The notes under the pieces were generated by a model. That model searched no databases, was not told the origin of the DNA, and saw only the letters and a program-made list of their open reading frames with translations. A stretch of DNA of 36,051 nt from DASTDY01 sp035457345 (lineage in GTDB: Bacteria; Patescibacteriota; Saccharimonadia; Saccharimonadales; EFPC-124). Position numbers and translations under genes: made by a program. The stretch lies in the NCBI GenBank assembly GCA_035457345.1, contig DATIBT010000042.1, positions 1 through 36,051 on the forward strand, written 5' to 3'. Below are positions 23,834-31,953 of this stretch, one piece after another (positions within the stretch are counted from its first letter, which is position 1; each line of letters opens with the position of its first letter).

Positions 23834-26146
23834 ATGAGCAAAAACCTAGTCATCGTTGAGTCACCAGCAAAAGCAAAGACAATTGCTAAATATTTGGGAA
23901 AAGATTTTACCGTTAAAAGCAGTTTTGGACACGTCCGCGACCTTCCCAAAAAGGGCATGAGCGTTGATATTGCCAATGACTTTGCCCCTGCCTACGAAAT
24001 TAGTCCCGACAAAAAGAAAACCGTAGCCGAACTCCGCGCCGCCACAAAGGGCGCGGATATCGTCTGGCTCGCTTCCGATGAAGACCGCGAAGGAGAGGCC
24101 ATTGCCTGGCACCTGTCCGAGGTGCTCAAGCTTAAACCCGAAAACACCAAACGAATCGTATTCCATGAAATAACTAAGCCCGCAATAGAACATGCAGTCG
24201 AAAACCCACGCACCATCGACATTAAATTGGTCGATGCGCAACAAGCTCGCCGTATTCTTGACCGCATTGTTGGCTACGAACTCAGCCCTGTCCTTTGGAA
24301 AAAGGTTCGAACCGGTCTTAGCGCCGGGCGCGTACAATCTGTTGCGGTACGCCTTATTGTGGAACGCGAACGCGAGATTGAAAACTTCGAGGCTGTTGCC
24401 ACCTTTAAAGTAAGCGCGCTCTTCACTCTTAAAGATGGCACCGAACTTAAAGCCGAAGCACCAATAAAGTATGCAACCGAGCAAACCGCCCATGCATTCT
24501 TAGAAGCGCTCAGCAAAAGTACTGCCACGATTGCCGAAGTACAAAAAGCCCCTGGTACCCGTAGTCCTAGTGCGCCCTTTACGACAAGTACATTGCAACA
24601 GGAGGCCGCTCGCCGGCTAGGATTTAGTCCAAAGCAAACCATGATGCTTGCCCAGCGCCTGTACGAAGAGGGCAACATCACTTATATGCGTACTGATTCG
24701 TTTAACCTAAGCAGTCTAGCCGTTGCCGCCATGGCAGAAGAAATTAAAAAAGAATTCGGCCCCGAATATCACCAAGCTCGCAAATTCACCACCAAAACCG
24801 CCGGCGCCCAAGAAGCTCACGAGGCTATCCGCCCTACTCAGTTTAGTAACCGCACCGCAGGCGCCGACGCTCAACAGCAAAAGCTCTATACGCTCATTTG
24901 GCAACGCGCCATGGCCAGCCAAATGGCTCCCGCCAAAATAGAAAAGACAACCATTACCATCGGCCTAAGCGAAAGTAAGGACGTTCTTGAGGCTAAGGGC
25001 GAGGTCGTTCAGTTCCCGGGATTCTTGAAAGTCTATGGCGACGGCGCCAAAAACGCCGAGGCAGGCCTGCTGCCAGAGGTAGCCAAGGGTGATCTCCTTA
25101 CCCTGCAGAATGCCGAAGCCGAGCAAGTATACAGCCGCGCCCCAAGCCGCTACACCGAGGCCAGCTTAGTCCGCAAACTCGAAGAACTCGGCATTGGCCG
25201 GCCAAGCACCTACGCGCCAACCATTAGTACGGTTCAAGACCGCGGCTATGTTGAAAAAGCAGATGTCACAGGCGGTGAACGCGATATTGTCCGTCTCAAG
25301 GTAGTAAAGCCAGGCACGTCGCCAGAGCGCACGCATGCCATTGAGCCAATCCCCGATGACAAAGGCAAGCTTGTTCCTACGGATATTGGCAAGGTGGTGA
25401 CTGATTTCCTAGTGCAGCACTTCCCAGCAGTTATCGATTACGATTTCACGAAAGATGTCGAACAAGACTTCGACGACATCGCCGAAGGCAAAATCGCCTG
25501 GCAAGCCATGCTTAAAAAATTCTACGACCCCTTCCACGGTATCGTAGAAAAGGCCGAAGATATAAGCCGTGCCGAGGCTATGCAAAGTCGTCCACTTGGC
25601 ATCGACCCCAAGACCGGCCGCCCTGTCAGTGCCAGGTTTGGGCGCTACGGTGCAATGGTGCAGCTTGGCGACGCCGAAGACGAAGAAAAGCCAAAGTTCG
25701 CTGGTATTCCAACGGGCAAGTCCATTGATACCATCACGCTAGAAGAGGCGCTTGAGCTCTTCAAGTTGCCTCGTACGCTTGGCCAGACAGATACCGGGGA
25801 ACCAATAGAGGTTAGTATTGGCCGCTTCGGACCTTACGTAAAAATTGGCAAACACTACGTCAGCCTTGGCAAAGAGGATCCCTACACTGTTACTCTAGAA
25901 ACAGCCCAGGAGCTTGTCAAAGCTGACGCCGAAAAACGGGCTAAAATGACCATCCACGACTTCACCGAGGCTGGCATTAAAGTGCTCAACGGCCGCTTTG
26001 GCCCTTACATTACAGACGGCAAGAAAAACGTCAAAATTCCTAAAGATCAAGATCCTGCGAAGCTCACGCTACAGGAATGCCAGGACCTCCTAGCCAAGGC
26101 GCCAGCACGCGCAGCACGCAAGCGACGTGTGCGGGCATCTAAATAA
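23834..26146 (+). CDS. topA: DNA topoisomerase I (type IA)
   Basis: Relaxes negative supercoils through a transient 5'-phosphotyrosine. The 770-residue protein starts with a TOPRIM domain (LVIVESPAKAKTIAKYLG; later SDEDREGEAIAWHL with the metal-binding acidic cluster). The type IA core follows with catalytic Tyr284 in ITYMRTDS and RPSTYAP. The C-terminal third (about 590-760) has three Topo_C-type repeats (SARFGRYGAMVQLG, SIGRFGPYVKIG, NGRFGPYITDG) instead of Cys4 zinc fingers, then a basic tail ARAARKRRVRASK. No clear SD or -10 seen at 23834; only a short GAGAAAG purine run. Confidence 0.97.
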   Translation: MSKNLVIVESPAKAKTIAKYLGKDFTVKSSFGHVRDLPKKGMSVDIANDFAPAYEISPDKKKTVAELRAATKGADIVWLASDEDREGEAIAWHLSEVLKLKPENTKRIVFHEITKPAIEHAVENPRTIDIKLVDAQQARRILDRIVGYELSPVLWKKVRTGLSAGRVQSVAVRLIVEREREIENFEAVATFKVSALFTLKDGTELKAEAPIKYATEQTAHAFLEALSKSTATIAEVQKAPGTRSPSAPFTTSTLQQEAARRLGFSPKQTMMLAQRLYEEGNITYMRTDSFNLSSLAVAAMAEEIKKEFGPEYHQARKFTTKTAGAQEAHEAIRPTQFSNRTAGADAQQQKLYTLIWQRAMASQMAPAKIEKTTITIGLSESKDVLEAKGEVVQFPGFLKVYGDGAKNAEAGLLPEVAKGDLLTLQNAEAEQVYSRAPSRYTEASLVRKLEELGIGRPSTYAPTISTVQDRGYVEKADVTGGERDIVRLKVVKPGTSPERTHAIEPIPDDKGKLVPTDIGKVVTDFLVQHFPAVIDYDFTKDVEQDFDDIAEGKIAWQAMLKKFYDPFHGIVEKAEDISRAEAMQSRPLGIDPKTGRPVSARFGRYGAMVQLGDAEDEEKPKFAGIPTGKSIDTITLEEALELFKLPRTLGQTDTGEPIEVSIGRFGPYVKIGKHYVSLGKEDPYTVTLETAQELVKADAEKRAKMTIHDFTEAGIKVLNGRFGPYITDGKKNVKIPKDQDPAKLTLQECQDLLAKAPARAARKRRVRASK

Positions 26147-26150
26147 TCGC

Positions 26151-26179
26151 TTGCATTTTTAGGCAAAAGGGCGTAGTAA
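26151..26179 (+). promoter_or_regulatory. Candidate promoter of the large RNA
   Basis: TTGCAT (26151-26156), 17 nt, TAGTAA (26174-26179). The -35 is good and the -10 weak. Predicted start about 26186, just before the first long helix. Confidence 0.4.
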
Positions 26180-26185
26180 GTAGAA

Positions 26186-26920
26186 GTAGACTTGTGCGTA
26201 GCAATTGCGTATGCGGGTTGCTAGCGTATGGCGATCGACATGCGCAATTGTTTGCGACAAGCTGGGTTATCTCCGTTCTCCGGCGGCCTTTCGGGACGGA
26301 TGATAACCTTGCCGGGTGTGCTCTTGAGCCACCCGGCTCCGGGGGGAAAGAACCGGGGGTTGGCAGCTGGAACGCTCGCTACGGCGAGCAAGTAGCCAAC
26401 CCCCGGCCCTATACCTTACCCAAGCGCGCCGCCTCCGCCTCCGCGGTGCGCGCCCCAAAGGTGATGGCCCCCTGCCCATCACCAACATATAGGTCACGAC
26501 GAACAGTCGTGATGTGCGCCGGCCGCCCCCTGCGCACACGGAGGCGCCGCATGCCAAGGATAGCAATCCGCCAGAGTCCTCGCTGCGGCGCCTCTGCCCC
26601 AACGTTCACCCATGTGTAGCTGGCAGACTACACCCATATCCACGCTGACTCTACGCGTGGATCGAGCGGAGAGAGACCCTATCTTGGGCCGCCTCCGGAA
26701 GCCATCGGCGTTGCGACAAGAAACAACCGCCGGCGCGGGCGCCTTGATGCCCGGAGGCCTCTCCGTCTCGAAACCTCTGCCCGTCTCGCCCTAACGGGCG
26801 TCACGAGAGGCCCCCGTCCTTCCGCGTGCTCGCGCGCTCTCCCCGCATATTGCTGAGAGCTAGCCCGACAAACCGGTGGGACGGGGTGCCGTAACCCTAG
26901 CCCGAAAGGGCTTTTTATTT
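26186..26920 (+). ncRNA. Large (about 735 nt) highly structured non-coding RNA
   Basis: Protein-free, GC-rich and terminated intrinsically. Helices seen: 26202-26213 with 26239-26250 (12 bp); 26265-26276 with 26296-26308 (12 bp, one bulge); 26311-26318/26330-26337 (8); 26353-26363/26396-26406 (11) enclosing GCTCGC-TACG-GCGAGC; 26424-26429/26448-26453; 26460-26467/26476-26483 (8); 26494-26500/26506-26512 (7); 26514-26519/26532-26537; 26541-26550/26585-26594 (10); 26614-26619/26628-26633; 26638-26644/26656-26662 (7); 26667-26673/26759-26765 enclosing 26691-26698/26751-26758 (8); 26779-26784/26794-26799; 26812-26819/26879-26886 (8). None of the RNase P, tmRNA, SRP, 6S or rRNA hallmarks I looked for are visible. 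Size and complexity resemble the class of large ornate bacterial RNAs, but no family is assigned. Confidence 0.85.
26899..26920 (+). terminator. Terminator of the large RNA
   Basis: AGCCC (26899-26903), GAAA tetraloop, GGGCT (26908-26912), then TTTTATTT. It fixes the RNA to the plus strand. Confidence 0.85.
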
Positions 26921-26945
26921 ATTCTGTGAACTAATGACTACATAT

Positions 26946-26954
26946 TTATCCACA
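26946..26954 (+). promoter_or_regulatory. Consensus DnaA box
   Basis: TTATCCACA, the exact E. coli-type consensus. It is a single box between the large RNA and the sigma4/HARE promoter, so a regulatory DnaA site is more likely than an origin. Confidence 0.4.
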
Positions 26955-27024
26955 ACCGAAAAGTCTCATAGCAGAGACTACTAAGCCCGCCAAAAAGATG
27001 CTATAATAAGAGCAGGGAATATGT

Positions 27025-27053
27025 TTGACACACAAATCTATTTGTGTTACAGT
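27025..27053 (+). promoter_or_regulatory. Promoter with palindromic operator in the spacer
   Basis: TTGACA (27025-27030), 17 nt, TACAGT (27048-27053). ACACAAA (27030-27036) and TTTGTGT (27041-27047) form a perfect 7-bp inverted repeat around TCTA, filling the spacer. A repressor dimer bound there would exclude RNA polymerase. Confidence 0.7.
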
Positions 27054-27099
27054 AATATTAACATTCAAGCTAAAGATTAGATAAGGAAGGCTTTTTGTT

Positions 27100-28143
27100 A
27101 TGAGCGACATCGCCGAGACTGCCGCCGCCGTTGATTTACAAACAGCAGTCAAAGACATTCTGGCTACCGTAGAACGCGAACGCGAACGCGAAATTATTGC
27201 GCGCCGTTTTGGTTTATACGACCGCAAGGAAACTCTAGAACAAATTGGTGAACTCTTAGGCATCACCCGCGAGCGTGTACGCCAGTTAGAGAAGGCGATC
27301 ATGATTCGTCTTAAAATTGCCGCAGAAGATAATCTGCCGCACATTGCAGGCCTTGAGAAGCAGTTCATTCGCCATCTGCACGACCTCGGCCGCGTTGCCA
27401 AAGTCCAAGACCTGACCGCTCGCGTCAACGCTGACGCCGACGAGCGTTCTCGCGCCCATGTAGCCTTCCTGGCCGAGATTGCGCCGCGCCTGAGCGTTGT
27501 AGACGAAAACGACCGCTATCACCACGCGGTTGGCATTAAAGAACACGGCGATGAATCTCAGATCAAAAAGAACGTCGACGGCATTGTCGACACTATCAAA
27601 AAGCACGGCGAGCCTATCAGCATTGAAGACCTGCACTCACAGGTTAACCACGAACACCCGGACCACGTTCGCGCTCTCGCCAGTGTCAGCAAAGACCTTG
27701 CCAACTTGAAGGACCGCTGGGGCCTTACCAAGTGGCCAACTGTCAACCCAAAGAATATCCGCGACAAAATCTACGTTATTCTGCAAGAAAACGGCAAGCC
27801 AATGCACTTTAGCGACATCGCTAAATCTATCAAGAGCTCCGACTTCCGCCGCAAAGACGTTACCACTCAGGCTATCCACAACGAGTTGATCAAAGACAGC
27901 CGCTTCGTCCTGATCGGCCGCGGCATTTACGCCCTGAAAGATTGGGGTTACAGTAAAGGCACGGTTGCCGACATCATTACCGACATCCTAAAGAAGGAAG
28001 GTGGCGCACTGCACCGTGACGAAATTGTCCGCCGCGTACTCAAGCACCGACAGGTAAAAGAGACGACCATCCTGCTCAACTTGCAGGGTAAGCCTCGCTT
28101 TAAGCGAGTAGCAAAAGCCACATACACTCTTGCCGAAGATTAA
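27100..28143 (+). CDS. Sigma-70 region 4 / HARE-HTH transcription factor
   Basis: The 347-residue protein carries a sigma-70 region-4-like helix-turn-helix (about 26-72; REREREIIARRFGL, LEQIGELLGITRERVRQLEKA) without sigma region 2, so it cannot melt a -10 by itself as a sigma factor does. The C-terminal two thirds contain winged-helix modules: about 155-210 (HGEPISIEDLHSQV), a HARE-HTH-like one about 222-290 (NGKPMHFSDIAKSI, FVLIGRGIYALKDWG), and about 290-345 (GGALHRDEIVRRVL). HARE-HTH is the fold of the RNA polymerase delta subunit. It probably binds DNA and RNA polymerase, as a global regulator. SD AAGGAAGG and a repressible promoter suggest tight control. Followed by an intrinsic terminator. 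Confidence 0.87.
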   Translation: MSDIAETAAAVDLQTAVKDILATVEREREREIIARRFGLYDRKETLEQIGELLGITRERVRQLEKAIMIRLKIAAEDNLPHIAGLEKQFIRHLHDLGRVAKVQDLTARVNADADERSRAHVAFLAEIAPRLSVVDENDRYHHAVGIKEHGDESQIKKNVDGIVDTIKKHGEPISIEDLHSQVNHEHPDHVRALASVSKDLANLKDRWGLTKWPTVNPKNIRDKIYVILQENGKPMHFSDIAKSIKSSDFRRKDVTTQAIHNELIKDSRFVLIGRGIYALKDWGYSKGTVADIITDILKKEGGALHRDEIVRRVLKHRQVKETTILLNLQGKPRFKRVAKATYTLAED

Positions 28144-28163
28144 ACCGACTAGAGAGCAAGAAG

Positions 28164-28189
28164 GTGCGCAAGATAAAGCGCACTTTTTT
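28164..28189 (+). terminator. Intrinsic terminator
   Basis: GTGCGC (28164-28169), 8-nt loop, GCGCAC (28178-28183), then six T. Separates the sigma4/HARE gene from the ATPase gene. Confidence 0.85.
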
Positions 28190-28273
28190 GTCACCAGTAA
28201 TTACAAACATACGCAAAGGAGAGCCCCGCATTGCAACCTGAAGCTATTTGCGGGACAATAAAAGATAAAGCAT

Positions 28274-31165
28274 ATGGACATGCTATCGTTTTTATTCAGC
28301 TTGCTAGGCAAGTGGTACATCTGGCTGCCCATCGCGCTCGTGTTGGGTTACTTGGCTGTGCGCAATAATCGCCGAGCAAAAGTGGTCCAAGAACTAGAGC
28401 ACGTCCTATTAATTCTGGAAATCCCCCGCACGAACGACAAGCAAGAACTTGCGGCCGAGCAAATGTTCGCGAGCCTTCATGGCATCCTACGCTCAAAACG
28501 TGAGCTCGCCATGCAGGGTGGGCTGCAGGAGCATATCAGTTTTGAGTTTGCCGCCATCGAAAAGCGCATCCGATTTTACGTGTGGGTACCAAGTTATCTG
28601 CAAAACTTTGTAGAAGGACAAATCTACGCCCAGTACCCCACGGTACAAATCTTTAAGGCAGACAATGACTACGCCGCCCGTGATATCTCCCACGCGGTAA
28701 CCTATACCGCCGAACTCGGTCTTATGGACAACGAAGTTTTGCCCATTAAAACCTTCCAAAGCTTTGAGGTTGACCCCTTGGCCGCCATTACCGCCACGCT
28801 TGCCAAATTAGAAGAGCCCGGGGAAGAAATGTGGATTCAAGTATTGGCCAGGCCCATCTCCGACGAATGGCACCGTAAATCAAGCAAGTATACAGCCCGC
28901 GTTAAAAGCGGTGCTTTTGGCATGGCCAGCAGTAACGCCTCACCGGGATACTACATTATGCAGGCTCTGAGCGCCCTGGCCAAACCGCCAGAAGAAGCAG
29001 GCAAATCACCGGAAATCAGCGAACGCGATAAAGGCCGTATAAGTGAAGTAGAGAAGAAAAGTGTGAAGTTGGGCTACCAAGTTAAGGTTCGCATTACTTA
29101 CCTTGGCCACAGTGAACAAACTGCCAAGCTGCGCATGCAGGCCATTGTGGGCACCTTTAAGCAGTTCAACAGCACCAACCTGAACGGGTTTGTCATGAAG
29201 AACCCTAGCTTCTCTGTTGATGGGGTCGCGCAGTACCGCGCCAGGTTCTTTATTGATCGGGGCTACATCTTAAACATAGAGGAGCTCGCCTCCGTCTTCC
29301 ACTTGCCCCACACCAACGTAGAAACGCCCAGTATTGTGTGGGCAAGCTCTAAAACTGCCGAACCGCCCGCTAAGCTGCCAGTCATTACAGGTGAAGAGGC
29401 GGATAAGGGCATCAGCGCATTCGGCCTAACCAACTTCCGGGGCATTAACCAACAATTTGGCATGTATCGTTCCGACCGAGGCAGGCATGTGTATATCATT
29501 GGCCAGACCGGCACGGGTAAGTCCGGTTTGCTTGAGCTGTTTGCCTTGAGTGATGTCTTTCACCGTCAGGGGTATGCAATCATTGACCCTCACGGGGATT
29601 TTGCTATCAACAACCTCAAATTTGTGCCAAGTAGCCGTATTAAAGATGTGGTGTACTTTAACCCGGCAGATACCGCGTACCCCGTTGGATTCAACCCGAT
29701 GGAAGTCATCGACCCCAACATGAAAAACAATATTAGCTCTGAAATCATTGGTGTGCTTAAGCGCATGTTTGGCGAGAGTTGGGGCCCACGCCTGGAATAC
29801 ATCTTGCGCTATACCATTTTGGCGCTGCTCGATTATCCCAACACGACACTTTTAGATATCGCTCCAATGCTGACCGACAAAAAATTCCGCAAAAAGGTAG
29901 TAGAGAATTGCCAAGATGCCGTTGTTCGCCAGTTCTGGAACGTCGAGTTTGCTAGCTGGACTGAGAAGTTCGCTGCCGAAGCCATCGCCCCAGTACTGAA
30001 CAAGGTGGGTGCCTTCACCGCCAACCCGATTATTCGTAACATCGTCGGTCAGCCAAAGAGTACATTCAATATTCGCCAGATTATGGATGAAGGGAAGATC
30101 CTGGTGGTTAACCTTTCTAAAGGTCTAATCGGCGAAGACAACGCCGCTATCCTGGGTTCATTCATTGTCACCAAAATTCAGCTGGCAGCAATGAGCCGTT
30201 CTGATATCCCGAACGTCGATGACCGCCGCCCCTTCTATTTGTACGTGGACGAATTCCAGAACTTCGCCACCGATTCATTCGCAACTATTCTGTCTGAGGC
30301 GCGTAAATACGGCCTTAACCTAACCGTTGCCAACCAGTATGTCAGTCAGATGACCGACACCGTGCGCGCCGCCGTGTTCGGTAACGTCGGTACAACCATC
30401 TGTTTCCGTATTAGTCCAGAAGATTCTGCCACGCTCGCCAAACAGTTTGAGCCAACTTTCACCCCCCAGGACATTATGGAGATGGCAAACCGCCACTTCA
30501 TTATTAGCATGGTCATTAAAGGCGAGAAGGTACCCGCGTTCTCTGCAACCACGCTCACTCTGCCCCCGAATCAGAATGACTTTTTGCAACAAATCGTTGA
30601 GCATACGCGGCTATACTTTGCCCGGCCCCGTGCGGATATTGAAGAAGAGATTGGCCAGCTCATTGCTCCAAACCAATCCCAGGGACAGTTACTCCAGCCA
30701 ACCGCGGCACAGCAGCCATCTAACGCGCCGAAGTCGGCCACTCAAGCCAAGCAGCATCCGATTCCCAGTAGCAATACCCCCGTCGCAAGCAAAGATAAAA
30801 CAGCGACAGAGCCCAAAACGCCAGCCGCTACCCCTCCTGAACCAGAAGTCGTTAAAAAGCTAGCCAGCGTTATTACACCTAAGCCTACCAGTGAAGCAGG
30901 GGAGAAGGGGAAGGGTAGTGAGCCTTCACCACAGCCCCAAGCCCCTCACCAGCCCGCAGGAGAGGGCACAGGCAAAAAGAAACGTCGCCGTCGCCGTGGT
31001 GGCAAAGGAAAGGGTAGCGGTAGCGAAGGGGAGCAGTCGCGTCCACAGGCCCCCCAGCCTCCTACTGCAAGCCCTACTCCCCCAGTCGTTAATCCAGCCG
31101 CTCAGCAGGCAGCGCCAAAATCGCATGACCTCGCGGGTGGCGAAACGGTTATTCGTTTGCGATAA
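28274..31165 (+). CDS. VirD4/HerA-like P-loop ATPase, membrane-anchored, with basic tail
   Basis: The 963-residue protein has an N-terminal membrane helix (about 14-30) and a long soluble region typical of CPR type IV secretion-related ATPases. A P-loop ATPase core follows: Walker A GQTGTGKS (410-417) with the following IIDPHGDF, Walker B LYVDEFQ (Asp659, Glu660), and the downstream Gln motif VANQYVSQM. This is the TraG/TraD/VirD4 DNA-translocase type related to HerA and FtsK. The C-terminal 190 residues are low-complexity Gln/Pro/Ala with a strongly basic segment (KKKRRRRRGGKGKG) that could bind DNA or RNA. No VirB, pilus or relaxase gene is adjacent. Possibly a DNA uptake or transfer pump; the substrate is not known. 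GACAAT 14 nt upstream suggests a short leader. Confidence 0.9.
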   Translation: MDMLSFLFSLLGKWYIWLPIALVLGYLAVRNNRRAKVVQELEHVLLILEIPRTNDKQELAAEQMFASLHGILRSKRELAMQGGLQEHISFEFAAIEKRIRFYVWVPSYLQNFVEGQIYAQYPTVQIFKADNDYAARDISHAVTYTAELGLMDNEVLPIKTFQSFEVDPLAAITATLAKLEEPGEEMWIQVLARPISDEWHRKSSKYTARVKSGAFGMASSNASPGYYIMQALSALAKPPEEAGKSPEISERDKGRISEVEKKSVKLGYQVKVRITYLGHSEQTAKLRMQAIVGTFKQFNSTNLNGFVMKNPSFSVDGVAQYRARFFIDRGYILNIEELASVFHLPHTNVETPSIVWASSKTAEPPAKLPVITGEEADKGISAFGLTNFRGINQQFGMYRSDRGRHVYIIGQTGTGKSGLLELFALSDVFHRQGYAIIDPHGDFAINNLKFVPSSRIKDVVYFNPADTAYPVGFNPMEVIDPNMKNNISSEIIGVLKRMFGESWGPRLEYILRYTILALLDYPNTTLLDIAPMLTDKKFRKKVVENCQDAVVRQFWNVEFASWTEKFAAEAIAPVLNKVGAFTANPIIRNIVGQPKSTFNIRQIMDEGKILVVNLSKGLIGEDNAAILGSFIVTKIQLAAMSRSDIPNVDDRRPFYLYVDEFQNFATDSFATILSEARKYGLNLTVANQYVSQMTDTVRAAVFGNVGTTICFRISPEDSATLAKQFEPTFTPQDIMEMANRHFIISMVIKGEKVPAFSATTLTLPPNQNDFLQQIVEHTRLYFARPRADIEEEIGQLIAPNQSQGQLLQPTAAQQPSNAPKSATQAKQHPIPSSNTPVASKDKTATEPKTPAATPPEPEVVKKLASVITPKPTSEAGEKGKGSEPSPQPQAPHQPAGEGTGKKKRRRRRGGKGKGSGSEGEQSRPQAPQPPTASPTPPVVNPAAQQAAPKSHDLAGGETVIRLR

Positions 31166-31953
31166 TACTTAAATATCTTTTGTTATTTTTGAATATAAAC
31201 AAAAATAGAACATTCATATGGAATTCATGGCTTAGCTGAGGCCACATGCATGTGTGCGGCAGCTAAAAGCCAACGAACAATAGGCGGGGAGAGCGGGGGC
31301 ATACAAAGAAAGCGACAACCAATAGGCAAAAAGAGCCAGACGCAAACGTAAAAGTATACATAATATGAATATAGACGTTATGTCGCACAATATATCTTTT
31401 ACGACATTCTATATATAAAAGACCTGCGGTTAACGTATCACGTTGCTAGGGGACTTTTCGCCCATACTTTCCCATGACAGGAATAGATAATTTTATTTTG
31501 TTTATTTTATGCCACGTTTGCATCTGTTAATTTGTATTCCGGCCCTAAGTCGTTTGCATTGATTATTAACTTTATGGCCTAATCGTGCGACTTTTCCACA
31601 GGTTTGTTTGCATTTGTTCGATTTTGTGTGTTTTCATGCTGTTTTTCACACCTCCCCACCACCTCCCTGCTTAGGGGTTTGCTTTTTTATTTTTTTGTAT
31701 TTTTGTATAGTCTTTTGTTTTCAGTCAGCCTGTTCGTACTTAATATAAGAACAAAATTCGAACTTAGTAAGGGGATAGTGGAGTAGTCTGCCTGCGCGCC
31801 GTCACCTTGAGGGCTCTGTTCCTCAGGTGCCCTCCATCCCTACTCGCCAGGAGTACCTGGCTCCGTGCCCGCGGGAAGCCCTCCCTCCGGGCCGTCCGCG
31901 GCTTCGCTCCCCTAACCCATATCTGTTAAAACGCAGCCTTCTCCCCCGCCCTA
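31166..31953. other. 788-bp non-coding region
   Basis: No convincing protein is found. Bases 31166-31780 are AT-rich, with an AT hairpin TATTTTTG/CAAAAATA (31184-31191 with 31200-31207) after the ATPase stop, a poly-T tract (31683-31705) that may serve with CCCT-GCTT-AGGG (31665-31676) as a weak plus-strand terminator, and a single TTTTCCACA DnaA-like box (31592-31600). Bases 31787-31935 become GC-rich and hairpin-forming (listed separately). A poor origin candidate: only one box and no dnaA nearby. Confidence 0.6.
31803..31901. ncRNA. GC-rich hairpin cluster, possible small RNA or 3' UTR
   Basis: CACCTTGAGG/CCTCAGGTG (31803-31812 with 31821-31829, one bulge); CCAGG-AGTA-CCTGG (31847-31860); CCGCGG/CCGCGG (31869-31874 with 31896-31901) enclosing GCCC/GGGC (31878-31881 with 31889-31892). 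Strand is not determined: it could belong to the 3' end of the ftsQ transcript (minus) or be a separate plus-strand RNA. No promoter is clear. Confidence 0.4.

Noticed and set aside
26194..26619. Open frames of 111-141 aa on both strands in the large RNA
   Set aside because: Low-complexity, Arg/Pro/Ala-rich, in hairpin-dense DNA with no SD or family; a by-product of GC-rich structure.
26186..26920. RNase P RNA, tmRNA or a group II intron
   Set aside because: Core motifs are absent, no reverse transcriptase is encoded and no domain V pattern was seen; GTGCG at 26194-26198 alone is not enough.
31592..31600. Replication origin
   Set aside because: Only single DnaA-like boxes (here and 26946-26954) and no dnaA, dnaN or box cluster.
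31604..31786. 60-aa Phe/Leu-rich open frame
   Set aside because: Product of a T-rich tract; no SD, no -10 spacing and no family.
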